Source: Deltaproteobacteria bacterium
GTDB lineage: Bacteria > Desulfobacterota > DSM-4660 > Desulfatiglandales > Desulfatiglandaceae
NCBI GenBank assembly: GCA_003646995.1
Contig: QMLZ01000002.1
Coordinates: 1 to 56,017, forward strand
DNA length: 56,017 nucleotides
Reading direction: 5' to 3'
The position numbers and the translations under genes are program-made. This document shows positions 46,375 through 55,406 of this stretch, piece by piece. Each line of letters opens with the position of its first letter. Within the stretch, counting starts at the first letter, position 1. The notes below the pieces were generated by a model. That model ran no database searches. It worked only from the letters and a program-made list of their open reading frames with translations, and was not told the origin of the DNA.

Positions 46375-48332
46375 TAATCCTCCTGTAATTCTTTGAGGTT
46401 GGCGTAGTAATCCAAGGCCTCGGGATTACGCAATGCATCTTTATTAAGGACGGGTCTATTGTGAATTACGTTTTTCACGGCCAATTCCACCTTCTTCATG
46501 TTAAGAGTATAGGGGATATCGGGCACCGCGATAATCTTTGCTGGCACGTGTCTAGGGGAGGCATTGGTTCTTATCACGTCGCGGATCTTTTTCTTGAGTT
46601 CTTCGGTCAGTTCGAATCCTGGGGCCATTTTAACGAACAGGATCACCCGTACATCGTTTTTCCAATCCTGGCCCACCACGATACTGTCCTCGATCTCTTT
46701 TAGCTGTTCCACTTGGCGGTAGATTTCAGCAGTTCCTATCCTCACGCCGCCAGGATTGAGGGTGGCGTCGGAACGTCCATAGATTATAACACCACCCCTT
46801 TCATTTATGAGTATATAATCCCCGTGTCGCCACACACCAGGGTAAACATCGAAGTATGCAGAATGATACTTCTTTCCATCGGGGTCGTTCCAAAAATATA
46901 TGGGCATTGATGGGAAGGGGGCGGTACAAACCAGCTCGCCTTGTTTATTTATAACAGGCTTGCCGTTTTCGTCCCATGCCTCCACCTTCATTGCAAGCCC
47001 TCTGCACTGCAGTTCACCTGCATAAACAGGTTTAAGCGGGCAGCCAAGAGCGAAGCAGCCATTCAGGTCCGTGCCCCCTGAAATAGAGGATAGTTGCACA
47101 TCTTGTTTGACTTCCCTGTAAACATACTCGAAACCTTCCACTGAGAGGGGAGAGCCGGTTGATAGCACAGTGCGAAGGGCAGAAAGATCGTAAGTGCTAC
47201 CAGGTTTTACCCCCTGGTTCATAAGTGCACTGATATAGCCAGCACTTGTTCCGAAGATCGTAATTTTCTCTTCCTGTGCCAGCTTCCAGAGCGCTCCGGG
47301 GTCGGGATAAAAGGGGTTCCCGTCAAAAAGAACTAAAGTGGCGCCGAGGGAAAGGGAGCTGGTCAACCAATTCCACATCATCCAGCCACAAGTGGTAAAA
47401 TAAAAGATGGTATCCTCCCTCTTTAGATCAGTGTGCAGCATTAATTCCTTCATATGATGGACAAGAATCCCGCCTGCGCTCTGAACCATGCACTTAGGAA
47501 GTCCTGTCGTACCTGAAGAATACATGATATAAAGGGGGTGATCAAAGGGAAGTTGCTCAAATTGGATGTCAAGATCGCTGTCCGAAGACTTAAACTCATC
47601 GTAAGAAACGGCATTTGGAACCCCGGAAATATCGGGCTCTGCTACAGTGTAAGGGACAACCACCACTTTCTCAGTGGTTGGCAACTGCTTCAACACCTCA
47701 GATATTCGTCCAAGAGAATCAAACTCTCTCCCTTTGAAGGAGTAACCATTTGCCGTAAAGAGAACCTTGGGTTGAATCTGGCCAAAACGGTCGAGTACTC
47801 CCTTTATGCCGAAGTCCGGTGAGCAGGAGGACCAGATGGCGCCGATGCTCGTGGCAGCGAGCATTGCAACTATAGTCTCTGGCATATTGGGCATGAATCC
47901 AACAACTCTGTCACCTTGGGTTACACCCATTTCTCTCAGGGATTTTGCAACCCTAGCAACCTCCTCGTACAGCTCCCTGTAAGTCATCTTTCTGGAGGTG
48001 TCCATGGCTTCGCCCTTGAAAATAAGGGCTACCTGATCATCTCTGTAACGGAGCAAATTTTCGGCAAAGTTCAGTTCGGATCCTATAAACCATTTGGCCC
48101 CGGGCATCTTTGTAAGATCATCCACCACTTGCTGATAAGGGCGGCTGTGGATGATGTGGGTGAAATCCCAGAAAGAGGCCCAAAACTCTGGAATATTGTC
48201 GATAGACCATTGGTAAAGTTCCTCGTATTCTTTGAATTCCTTGCTATATTTTTCATTGATTGTGGTCAGGAATTTGTACATAGTGGAACTTTTCATCCTC
48301 TCTTCAGAAGGCTGCCAGAGTATTTTTGCCAT
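46374..48332 (-). CDS. Acetoacetate-CoA ligase (acetoacetyl-CoA synthetase)
   Basis: 652 residues from the ATG at 48332; AAAGGGGGAAG lies just upstream. A longer frame to 48527 exists but its added residues resemble no family. The AMP-binding motif MYSSGTTGLPKC, the GVRIGTAEIYRQ core and the C-terminal TLNMKKVELAVKNV with the adenylation Lys place it in the acetoacetyl-CoA synthetase branch of the acyl-CoA synthetases. It activates acetoacetate with ATP and CoA. Its link to the envelope locus downstream is unclear. Confidence 0.92.
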   Translation of the reverse strand: MAKILWQPSEERMKSSTMYKFLTTINEKYSKEFKEYEELYQWSIDNIPEFWASFWDFTHIIHSRPYQQVVDDLTKMPGAKWFIGSELNFAENLLRYRDDQVALIFKGEAMDTSRKMTYRELYEEVARVAKSLREMGVTQGDRVVGFMPNMPETIVAMLAATSIGAIWSSCSPDFGIKGVLDRFGQIQPKVLFTANGYSFKGREFDSLGRISEVLKQLPTTEKVVVVPYTVAEPDISGVPNAVSYDEFKSSDSDLDIQFEQLPFDHPLYIMYSSGTTGLPKCMVQSAGGILVHHMKELMLHTDLKREDTIFYFTTCGWMMWNWLTSSLSLGATLVLFDGNPFYPDPGALWKLAQEEKITIFGTSAGYISALMNQGVKPGSTYDLSALRTVLSTGSPLSVEGFEYVYREVKQDVQLSSISGGTDLNGCFALGCPLKPVYAGELQCRGLAMKVEAWDENGKPVINKQGELVCTAPFPSMPIYFWNDPDGKKYHSAYFDVYPGVWRHGDYILINERGGVIIYGRSDATLNPGGVRIGTAEIYRQVEQLKEIEDSIVVGQDWKNDVRVILFVKMAPGFELTEELKKKIRDVIRTNASPRHVPAKIIAVPDIPYTLNMKKVELAVKNVIHNRPVLNKDALRNPEALDYYANLKELQED

Positions 48333-48379
48333 CTTTCTTCCCCCTTTCAGTAAGTTTAAGGTAACAGCAAAATGGGATT

Positions 48380-48394
48380 CGTCACAGTGTGACG
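48380..48394. promoter_or_regulatory. Perfect 15-nt palindrome, candidate operator of the acetoacetyl-CoA synthetase gene
   Basis: CGTCACAGTGTGACG is a perfect inverted repeat (seven bases each side of a central G). It lies 48 bp upstream of the start codon and about 27-41 nt downstream of the predicted transcript start, a position suited to repression. The binding protein is unknown. The half-sites are reversed relative to a CRP site. Confidence 0.5.
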
Positions 48395-48427
48395 CGCTCG
48401 GCAATTCAACAGTTTGTATGATTTGGA

Positions 48428-48457
48428 TGTATATCACCATTTGCCAATAATTGTAAA
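48428..48457 (-). promoter_or_regulatory. Sigma-70-type promoter for the acetoacetyl-CoA synthetase operon
   Basis: On the minus strand TTTACA (48457-48452), an 18-nt spacer, then TATACA (48433-48428). Five of six and four of six matches to the consensus. Start point about 48421. Confidence 0.45.
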
Positions 48458-48615
48458 GGGCTTCAATCTCTCCCTGCCACATGGACTCCTGGACAATCCT
48501 ACCCGGGTCGACAACAAGGGTGTCCATGGTTTTACCTTGACTCCCTCGGGCAATTGTTCTAGAAGGTAACGTTTAATTTATTAAGATTTTTGTGCAATTA
48601 ACGAGAAAAGAGGAA

Positions 48616-50100
48616 ATGGAAAAAAGATCGCATTTGATAGAAGAGAGGCTTCAAAAGGTAGAAAAACTCCGTTCGATGGGAGTCAATCCTTATCCTACAG
48701 GTTTTAAGCCTAGTACCTCCATAGATCATGTTTGGACCCATTATGGCCAATGGGACCAGGACAGGCTTGAACAGGAGGAAATCGAGGTCGTTCTGGCAGG
48801 CCGCATCATGTCCATGAGGGACTTCGGGAAGGCATCCTTTCTCCACATAAAGGACGGAACAGGCCGGATTCAGATATATGTTCGAAAGGACAAGGTAGGA
48901 GAGGATGCATTCAAGATCTTCAAGCTTATGGACATCGGCGATTTCATTGGTGTCAGGGGAGTTCTCTTCAGAACCAGGACCGGCGAATTAACGACATTGG
49001 CCCACGAGGTAAGATTGCTGTGCAAGGCGCTCAGGCCTTTGCCGGAGAAGTGGCACGGGCTGACTGACGTGGAGACAAGATACCGCCAACGTTACCTTGA
49101 CCTCATTGTTAACGACCATGTGAGGGAAGTCTTTGTACTAAGAAGTAAAATCGTGCAGGCTTTCAGGGGATTCTTCATAGAGAAGGGATTCTTGGAAGTG
49201 GAAACCCCCATGATGCAACCCATTCCAGGGGGAGCCACTGCTCGGCCGTTTAAGACCTATCACAATGCACTGGGTATGCATCTGTATTTGAGGGTGGCCC
49301 CTGAACTCTATTTGAAACGTCTTGTGGTTGGTGGTTTTGAAAAGGTCTTTGAAATAAATCGTAATTTTAGAAACGAAGGGATATCGGTGAAGCACAATCC
49401 CGAATTCACTATGCTGGAATTTTACATGGCCTATGCCACGTACGAAGACTTGATGGAGCTTACCGAAGAGCTTTTCAGCAAGGTGGCCCAAGGTATTCTG
49501 GGTTCCACACGGATAACTTACCAAGGAAACGAAATAGAATTGAAGCCCCCATGGAAGAAGATCAGCCTTTTTGACTCCTTGCGAGAAATCGCCGGAGTAG
49601 ATGAGGCAGCTTTTTTAGACAGACAAAAGGCTGTGAAGACTGCGGAGAGTCTCGATATTGGCGTCATTCCCAGGGAGACCCATGGGAAAATCTTGACCAA
49701 AATATTCGATCACCTTGTTGAACCCAAGCTGATCCAGCCAACCTTTGTAGTGGGGTATCCAGCTGACGTATCTCCCCTTTCCAGGCGAAACGATGAGAAT
49801 CCTGAAGTAACGGACCGATTTGAGCTTTTCATAGGGGGGAGAGAAATAGCAAATGCCTTTAACGAGTTAAATGATCCTCTGGATCAGAGGGAAAGATTCA
49901 AGGCACAAGTGGCGCTGCGGGAGGCTGGGGACGAGGAGGCCCAGTTTATGGATGAAGACTTTCTCACCGCCTTGGAGTATGGAATGCCTCCAACTGCCGG
50001 GGAAGGCATCGGGATCGACAGGGTGGTCATGTTGTTTACTGACTCTCCTTCTATCAGGGATGTTATACTTTTTCCTCATATGAGATCAAGGCAGGATTAA
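48616..50100 (+). CDS. lysS: Lysine-tRNA ligase, class II
   Basis: 494 residues from the ATG at 48616; a GTG at 48592 is in frame but has no ribosome-binding site. Class II motifs are present: motif 1 region ([15 protein letters not shown]), motif 2 ([18 protein letters not shown]), and motif 3 ([11 protein letters not shown]). An N-terminal OB-fold domain binds the anticodon. Length is normal. It is followed after 7 bp by the lipoprotein export gene, so it probably shares a transcript with the envelope genes. Confidence 0.97.
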   Translation: MEKRSHLIEERLQKVEKLRSMGVNPYPTGFKPSTSIDHVWTHYGQWDQDRLEQEEIEVVLAGRIMSMRDFGKASFLHIKDGTGRIQIYVRKDKVGEDAFKIFKLMDIGDFIGVRGVLFRTRTGELTTLAHEVRLLCKALRPLPEKWHGLTDVETRYRQRYLDLIVNDHVREVFVLRSKIVQAFRGFFIEKGFLEVETPMMQPIPGGATARPFKTYHNALGMHLYLRVAPELYLKRLVVGGFEKVFEINRNFRNEGISVKHNPEFTMLEFYMAYATYEDLMELTEELFSKVAQGILGSTRITYQGNEIELKPPWKKISLFDSLREIAGVDEAAFLDRQKAVKTAESLDIGVIPRETHGKILTKIFDHLVEPKLIQPTFVVGYPADVSPLSRRNDENPEVTDRFELFIGGREIANAFNELNDPLDQRERFKAQVALREAGDEEAQFMDEDFLTALEYGMPPTAGEGIGIDRVVMLFTDSPSIRDVILFPHMRSRQD

Positions 50101-50107
50101 CTCGTCA

Positions 50108-51331
50108 ATGTTTTTCGAAGTATTCTTAGGCCTTAGATATCTCAAAGCCAAACGAAAACAGGCTTTTATCTCGGTGATTACTGTTATTTCGGTGCTCGGG
50201 GTGATGGTGGGCGTGATGGCGCTCATCGTAGTGCTTTCGGTCATGAACGGATACCGTGCCGACCTTATATCAAAGATCCTAGGGGTGAACTCCCACGTTT
50301 TGGTCTTGAGCTACGGGGGGCCTTTCGAGAACTATGGCAAGGTAAGGGATTCGGTGGACGAGGTGGATGGCGTGGTTGCTTCTGCGCCATTCATCTACGC
50401 GCAGGTAATGGTAAGCCACCTCGGTAATTCCTCAGGGGCCATTCTCAGAGGTGTGGACTGCAATAACCAGTACACAATGAAGTTCCTGAGGCCTTTAGTG
50501 AAAATAGGCTCTGTAGCGAGCCTCAAAAAGGCAGCCAAACCTCCTCCCATAATAATCGGGCGGGAATTGGCAAGACAGATCGCAGCACATGTAGGTGATA
50601 TTATTACGCTCATTTCGCCGGAAGGAAAACTTACACCCTTGGGCAGAGTCCCCAATTCAATGAAGTTCAGGGTGGTCGGGTTGTTTGATTCGGGAATGTA
50701 TGAATATGACGCTTCTATGGTCTACGTTTCCCTGGTTGAGGCACAGAGGTTCCTGGGGCTGGGCCATAAAGTAACAGGCCTGGAGGTTAAGGTAAGGGAT
50801 ATTTACTCGGCAGACCAGATCGCGAAACGGATACAAAAGCACCTAGGCTACCCCTATTGGACAAAAGATTGGAAGGCAATGAACAGAAACCTCTTTTCTG
50901 CGTTGAAGCTGGAAAAGATTACCATGTTCGTAATACTTACGATGATCGTACTGGTGGGAGCCCTGAATATAATTAGCACACTGATCATGTTGGTAATGGA
51001 AAAAACGAGGGAAGTGGCCATTTTGAGGGCAATGGGGGCGTCGGCCAGAAGCATTATGGCAATATTTGTTTTCCAAGGAGTTTTCGTTGGGATTCTTGGC
51101 ACTGTGGCCGGCCTTTTCTCGGGTCTTGGGCTTTGCGAGCTCCTGGCTCGATACAAATTCATAAAATTGCCCTCCGATGTTTACTATATCTCGACACTCC
51201 CTGTCCAGGTGCAGTGGGGCGACGTGATTATGGTCGCGCTGGCGGCCCTTGGTATTTCGTTCCTGGCCACCCTGTACCCATCCTGGCATGCATCGAAGGT
51301 AAATCCTGTTGAAGCATTGAGATATGAATAA
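50108..51331 (+). CDS. lolC: Lipoprotein-releasing ABC transporter permease LolC/LolE family
   Basis: 407 residues. An N-terminal membrane helix (FISVITVISVLGVMVGVMALIVVL region), a periplasmic domain of about 220 residues, and three C-terminal helices from about residue 270, the FtsX-like layout. LolCDE extracts outer-membrane lipoproteins from the inner membrane and hands them to LolA. Only one such permease is present here, so it may act as a homodimer. It overlaps lolD by 8 nt. Confidence 0.94.
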   Translation: MFFEVFLGLRYLKAKRKQAFISVITVISVLGVMVGVMALIVVLSVMNGYRADLISKILGVNSHVLVLSYGGPFENYGKVRDSVDEVDGVVASAPFIYAQVMVSHLGNSSGAILRGVDCNNQYTMKFLRPLVKIGSVASLKKAAKPPPIIIGRELARQIAAHVGDIITLISPEGKLTPLGRVPNSMKFRVVGLFDSGMYEYDASMVYVSLVEAQRFLGLGHKVTGLEVKVRDIYSADQIAKRIQKHLGYPYWTKDWKAMNRNLFSALKLEKITMFVILTMIVLVGALNIISTLIMLVMEKTREVAILRAMGASARSIMAIFVFQGVFVGILGTVAGLFSGLGLCELLARYKFIKLPSDVYYISTLPVQVQWGDVIMVALAALGISFLATLYPSWHASKVNPVEALRYE

Positions 51332-52034
51332 GCAACCTAAGAGAAATGGGGCCCTAAATGATGAGCCTTGGCTCATGGTATTGAAAGATATCCACATGAG
51401 CTTCAAACACCGTGGAAACGCAATAGATGTGCTGCGGGGCATTTCATTGAAGGTCCGAGAGGGAGAGAGCCTTGCGATTACAGGCGCCTCGGGAGTGGGA
51501 AAGTCGACATTGCTGAATATCATGGGAAGCCTGGAGCCACCTACAAAAGGCATCGTAAGGTTCATGGGCAATGATCTCTATTCGTTACCGGAAGAAGAAT
51601 TGTGCAGGGTGAGAAACCAGTACATCGGCTTTGTTTTCCAGTTCCACCATCTTTTACCAGAGCTGACCGCCTTGGAGAACGTGATGATGCCGGCCTTGAT
51701 TGCAAGATATGACAAAGAAAGAGCGGAGAAGATGGCAAAGGAGGTTCTGGAAAAAGTAGGCCTGCAACAGCGATTGGCTCACAAGTCTGGCGAGCTTTCA
51801 GGGGGTGAGCAACAAAGAGTGGCGATAGCCAGGGCCTTGGTGATGAAACCTAAGCTGGTGCTGGCCGATGAGCCGACCGGCAATCTGGACTGGTTTACTG
51901 CCAGGGAAGTGTCCGAACTTCTGTTCCATCTGAATGAGCAAGAGAACATCACAATGATCGTGGCCACACATAATATGAGCCTGGCCAAAAGGATGTCGCG
52001 AAGGATGGAAATTGTGGGTGGGAGAATTCAGTAA
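51324..52034 (+). CDS. lolD: Lipoprotein-releasing ABC transporter ATP-binding protein LolD
   Basis: 236 residues. Walker A GASGVGKST (54-62), signature LSGGEQQRVAIARA and Walker B LVLADEPTGNLD are all intact. It powers lipoprotein release together with the permease encoded just before. bamA begins one base after its stop codon. Confidence 0.96.
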   Translation: MNKQPKRNGALNDEPWLMVLKDIHMSFKHRGNAIDVLRGISLKVREGESLAITGASGVGKSTLLNIMGSLEPPTKGIVRFMGNDLYSLPEEELCRVRNQYIGFVFQFHHLLPELTALENVMMPALIARYDKERAEKMAKEVLEKVGLQQRLAHKSGELSGGEQQRVAIARALVMKPKLVLADEPTGNLDWFTAREVSELLFHLNEQENITMIVATHNMSLAKRMSRRMEIVGGRIQ

Positions 52035-52035
52035 C

Positions 52036-54738
52036 ATGCGGTTGCAAGGTGAGCTCGGATTTGGTGTGTTATTCCCGCAAAGTAGAGGCCGGGCGTGCTG
52101 GGCTGGAATTGCCTTGGTGGTTTTTTTCTTTCTTCAAGGGCTGTGTGTTGTTGCGTGGGCAGGTCAAAAACAAAAGATAGCGGTGATGCAATTTGAGGTG
52201 CAAGGAGCCAAGCCAACACCGCAACTTGACATCTCTTTGCAAATTAAGCTTGCAGAGCGTTTGAGTGAGATGGGATTGTCAGTTGCAGATCCTCTTGTAG
52301 TGAACCAGTATATGCCCATAGGGTTGCCGGCGGACCAGCTGAAAGATAAAGCCCGCGGTCTGGGCGTGCGGTGGTTAATTCGGGGCACTGCAACCCAGAT
52401 TGGCAAGCGGCTGAGTATTGACATCAGGATTGATGATCTCACAGGGAGGGAGAAGACTTCCTATCTGTACGCAGTGGCTGATGGTGTACGGAAGATACCC
52501 CAAGCGCTGAATAAATTAGCAAAGAGGATCAAGAACAAGGTGCGCGGCTACATCCAGGTGTTTGAGGTGAAGGTCACCGGAAACAGGAGGATAGAAACAG
52601 ATGCAATTCTGGCTGTTGTAAAGACCAGAAAAGGGGATGCCCTGGACTATGAGCAATTAGACAGAGATCTTCGAGCCATTTACAAAATGGGTTACTTTAA
52701 AGATGTTCAGGTTGAAATTGAGGATGCGCCTGTAGGGAAAACCGTTGTTTTCCGAGTCAGCGAGAAACCATCTATTGGAAGGATAGTTTTCAACGGTAAC
52801 AAACATGTGGATGATGATGACCTGAAAAAGGAGATAGGCTTCAGCCTGTACTCTATTTACAAGCCGTACGAGGTTAAGCAAGGCGTTAACAGATTGAAGG
52901 ATTTCTACCGGCAGAAAGGCTACTATGCAGTAGAGATAAAAGTAAAGGTGGAGCCCCTTTCGAACAACGAGGTCTCTGTGGAGTTCGATATCCAGGAAAA
53001 CGAAAAGGTTTATATCAAGAAGATAGAATTCGTAGGCAACAGGGTGTTCAGCGATGGCAAACTGAAAGACTTGATGCAAACCAAGGAAAAGGGAATATTT
53101 TCTTGGTTTACCAAGTCGGGGGTGTTGGATGAGAAGAAACTTGAGTTCGATGTCCAGAAAATAAATGCATTCTATCATAATCATGGCTTCGTGAAAGCAA
53201 AGGTTGGTACACCCAAGATAGTATACAAGAAGGGCGAGGGGTTATTTATTACCATTGAGGTGTACGAGGGCCCCAGGTACAAGGTGGGCAAGGTTTCAAT
53301 CAAGGGTGATTTGATAACAAAGGAACATGATCTCCTCAAGCATGTGAAGATAACGCACGAGAAGTACTTCAATAGCGAAGTTGTAAGAATGGATACCTTA
53401 ACCCTGACAGATATTTATAGGGATCAGGGTTATGCCTACGCAGAGGTTTCTACCAGTACACGTCAGGATGATGAAACACGCACCATAGATCTTACATTCA
53501 AGATATCCAAAGGGCCTAAGGTTACCATTGAGAGGATAAATATTGCAGGAAACACCGTTACCAGAGACAAGGTGATACGTCGGGAACTTGGGATTGTGGA
53601 GGGGGATTATTTCAATGCAACGGCCTTGAGAAGCAGTATGTGGCGGCTCAATAGATTGGGTTATTTTGAAAACGTGGATATCCAGCACCATAGGGGCTCC
53701 CAGGAAGATAAGATGGTTATGGACATCCGGGTCAAGGAAAAGGCCACGGGGAGCTTTAGCTTTGGCGTAGGCTACAGCGCGGTGGACAAGTTGACAGGTA
53801 GTGTCCAAATAGCTCAGCAAAATTTCCTTGGGCGGGGCCAGACACTGAGCATAACCGCAAGATTGGGCTCTGTGTCCAATGATTTCAATATCCGGTTTAT
53901 GGAGCCATGGTTATTTGATAAGCCAATTGCCGGGGATGTAAACACATACAAGTTCATGAGAGAATACGATGACTATACAAAAGATGCGCTTGGGGCCAGT
54001 TTGCGTATTGGATTTCCTATTAGATGGAGGCAATACTTGAGAGGATCGGTGAGGTATTTACTGGAGAGAGCCAATATTACCGATGTAGGGGAAAATGCCG
54101 CTATCGAGATTAAGGACATGATGGGAAGAAATGTCACGAGTAGCATAACATTCGCCATAAGGAGGGACAGTAGGGATAGACTTTGGAATACAAGCAGAGG
54201 TTCCTTGAACAGCATTAGCTTGGAGTATGCTGGTGGAATACTTGGAGGAGACATCTATTTTAATAAGTACCTGGCCAGATCTGCCTGGTTTATTCCAGCT
54301 TGGTGGGATACCGTATTCATGGTCCAGGGCAGGTGGGGGTATGTGCAGGAGCGCGAAGGAGGCAAACTACCTGTGTACCAGAAATTCAAGATAGGCGGAA
54401 TAAACACGGTCCGTGGTTTTGAGTTTGAGGACATTTCTCCAAAGGATCCTGTTACCGGGGATGCCATCGGCGGAACTAAGATGATGGTCTACAACTTTGA
54501 ATACCGCTTTCCGCTTATCAAGAATATGGGGGTAACCGGGTTGGTCTTTTTTGATATGGGAAATGTTTTCTGCGACGATGAGAATGTAACCTTGAGTGGG
54601 ATAAAGAAATCCATGGGTGCAGGGATAAGGTGGTATTCGCCTCTCGGACCATTGCGACTTGAATATGGCAAGGTTATAAGCCCAGAGGATGATGAACCCT
54701 CGGGCAACTGGGATTTTACTATCGGTGGTATCTTTTGA
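52036..54738 (+). CDS. bamA: Outer membrane protein assembly factor BamA with an extra N-terminal domain
   Basis: 900 residues from the ATG just after lolD; the GTG at 52012 lies inside lolD and is not needed. A signal peptide (about 1-42, ending in AWA) is followed by residues 47-170, an extra domain (KIAVMQFEVQG, then LGVRWLIRGTATQ) resembling TolB-N/FlgO-like folds, then five POTRA repeats from about 173 (VFEVKVTGNRRIETD, VFNGNKHVDDDDL and others), then the beta-barrel with a terminal Phe. BamA inserts barrel proteins into the outer membrane. E. coli BamA (810 residues) lacks the extra domain. Confidence 0.96.
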   Translation: MRLQGELGFGVLFPQSRGRACWAGIALVVFFFLQGLCVVAWAGQKQKIAVMQFEVQGAKPTPQLDISLQIKLAERLSEMGLSVADPLVVNQYMPIGLPADQLKDKARGLGVRWLIRGTATQIGKRLSIDIRIDDLTGREKTSYLYAVADGVRKIPQALNKLAKRIKNKVRGYIQVFEVKVTGNRRIETDAILAVVKTRKGDALDYEQLDRDLRAIYKMGYFKDVQVEIEDAPVGKTVVFRVSEKPSIGRIVFNGNKHVDDDDLKKEIGFSLYSIYKPYEVKQGVNRLKDFYRQKGYYAVEIKVKVEPLSNNEVSVEFDIQENEKVYIKKIEFVGNRVFSDGKLKDLMQTKEKGIFSWFTKSGVLDEKKLEFDVQKINAFYHNHGFVKAKVGTPKIVYKKGEGLFITIEVYEGPRYKVGKVSIKGDLITKEHDLLKHVKITHEKYFNSEVVRMDTLTLTDIYRDQGYAYAEVSTSTRQDDETRTIDLTFKISKGPKVTIERINIAGNTVTRDKVIRRELGIVEGDYFNATALRSSMWRLNRLGYFENVDIQHHRGSQEDKMVMDIRVKEKATGSFSFGVGYSAVDKLTGSVQIAQQNFLGRGQTLSITARLGSVSNDFNIRFMEPWLFDKPIAGDVNTYKFMREYDDYTKDALGASLRIGFPIRWRQYLRGSVRYLLERANITDVGENAAIEIKDMMGRNVTSSITFAIRRDSRDRLWNTSRGSLNSISLEYAGGILGGDIYFNKYLARSAWFIPAWWDTVFMVQGRWGYVQEREGGKLPVYQKFKIGGINTVRGFEFEDISPKDPVTGDAIGGTKMMVYNFEYRFPLIKNMGVTGLVFFDMGNVFCDDENVTLSGIKKSMGAGIRWYSPLGPLRLEYGKVISPEDDEPSGNWDFTIGGIF

Positions 54739-54853
54739 CAAAGGCAAATGATTCCCCTAGCTTCACGGTGTAGCACAACGGAAACATCGTCGAAAAAGCA
54801 CGAATGGGAGAGAGGGTTAAAATACCCAAAAATACCTTAAGGAGGAGGGTAGG

Positions 54854-55384
54854 ATGAGAAAGCTAATTGTGATCGGGATAATTCTGGGCCTGGTAATGGC
54901 CTATCCCCTTTATGCGGAAGCGCAGAGTTGCAAAATCGGGCTTGTTGACATGGCCAAGTTTCAGCAAGAGTCTGTGGCATTTCAGAGAATTAGACTCCAA
55001 TTGGAGAAGAAGCTTAATAAACTCAAAGAAGAGCTTGATGCCAAAAAGCAGGAAATTGTGAACTTGGAGCAGGAGCTAAGAAAGCAAAGCCTGATGCTGA
55101 GTCTCGACGCGAAGGAAGACAAGGCCAGGGAACTTGAAAAGAAAAAGCGCTACTATAAGTACCTGTATGATGAGTTTAGCCAGGAAGCGCGGCAAGCACA
55201 GCAGGATGCCAAGCGCACAATAGCGAATGAGCTACAAAAGATTGTAGAGGAAATCGGCAAGAAGGAAGGGTACACCATTATACTAGATAAAGGTGTGGCA
55301 GGCCTCATTTACTACGATGATGCCATTGACATCACCGATAGGATTATTAAGGCTTACGACAAGATGAAAGGTAACGCTAAGTGA
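54854..55384 (+). CDS. skp: Periplasmic chaperone Skp/OmpH family
   Basis: 176 residues. A signal peptide (MRKLIVIGIILGLVMAYP, cleavage after the AEA region) precedes KIGLVDMAKF and a long coiled coil (about residues 45-120), typical of the trimeric chaperone that carries unfolded outer-membrane proteins to BamA. AAGGAGGAGG precedes the ATG. It lies 115 bp after bamA and 22 bp before lpxD, the usual order. Confidence 0.95.
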   Translation: MRKLIVIGIILGLVMAYPLYAEAQSCKIGLVDMAKFQQESVAFQRIRLQLEKKLNKLKEELDAKKQEIVNLEQELRKQSLMLSLDAKEDKARELEKKKRYYKYLYDEFSQEARQAQQDAKRTIANELQKIVEEIGKKEGYTIILDKGVAGLIYYDDAIDITDRIIKAYDKMKGNAK

Positions 55385-55406
55385 TTAGAGGAGCATGGGG
55401 TCATAG

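Noticed and set aside
48333..48527. N-terminal extension of the acetoacetyl-CoA synthetase frame
   Set aside because: The extra 65 residues do not match the family, cover the promoter and palindrome, and a strong ribosome-binding site precedes the ATG at 48332.
50843..51571. 242-codon frame antisense to lolC and lolD
   Set aside because: Spans two well-supported genes in the opposite direction and has a composition typical of shadow frames.
54735..54763. TTGACA at the bamA stop as a promoter for skp
   Set aside because: The matching -10 (TAGCTT at the right spacing) is poor and the element overlaps the bamA stop codon; skp may simply be read through from bamA.
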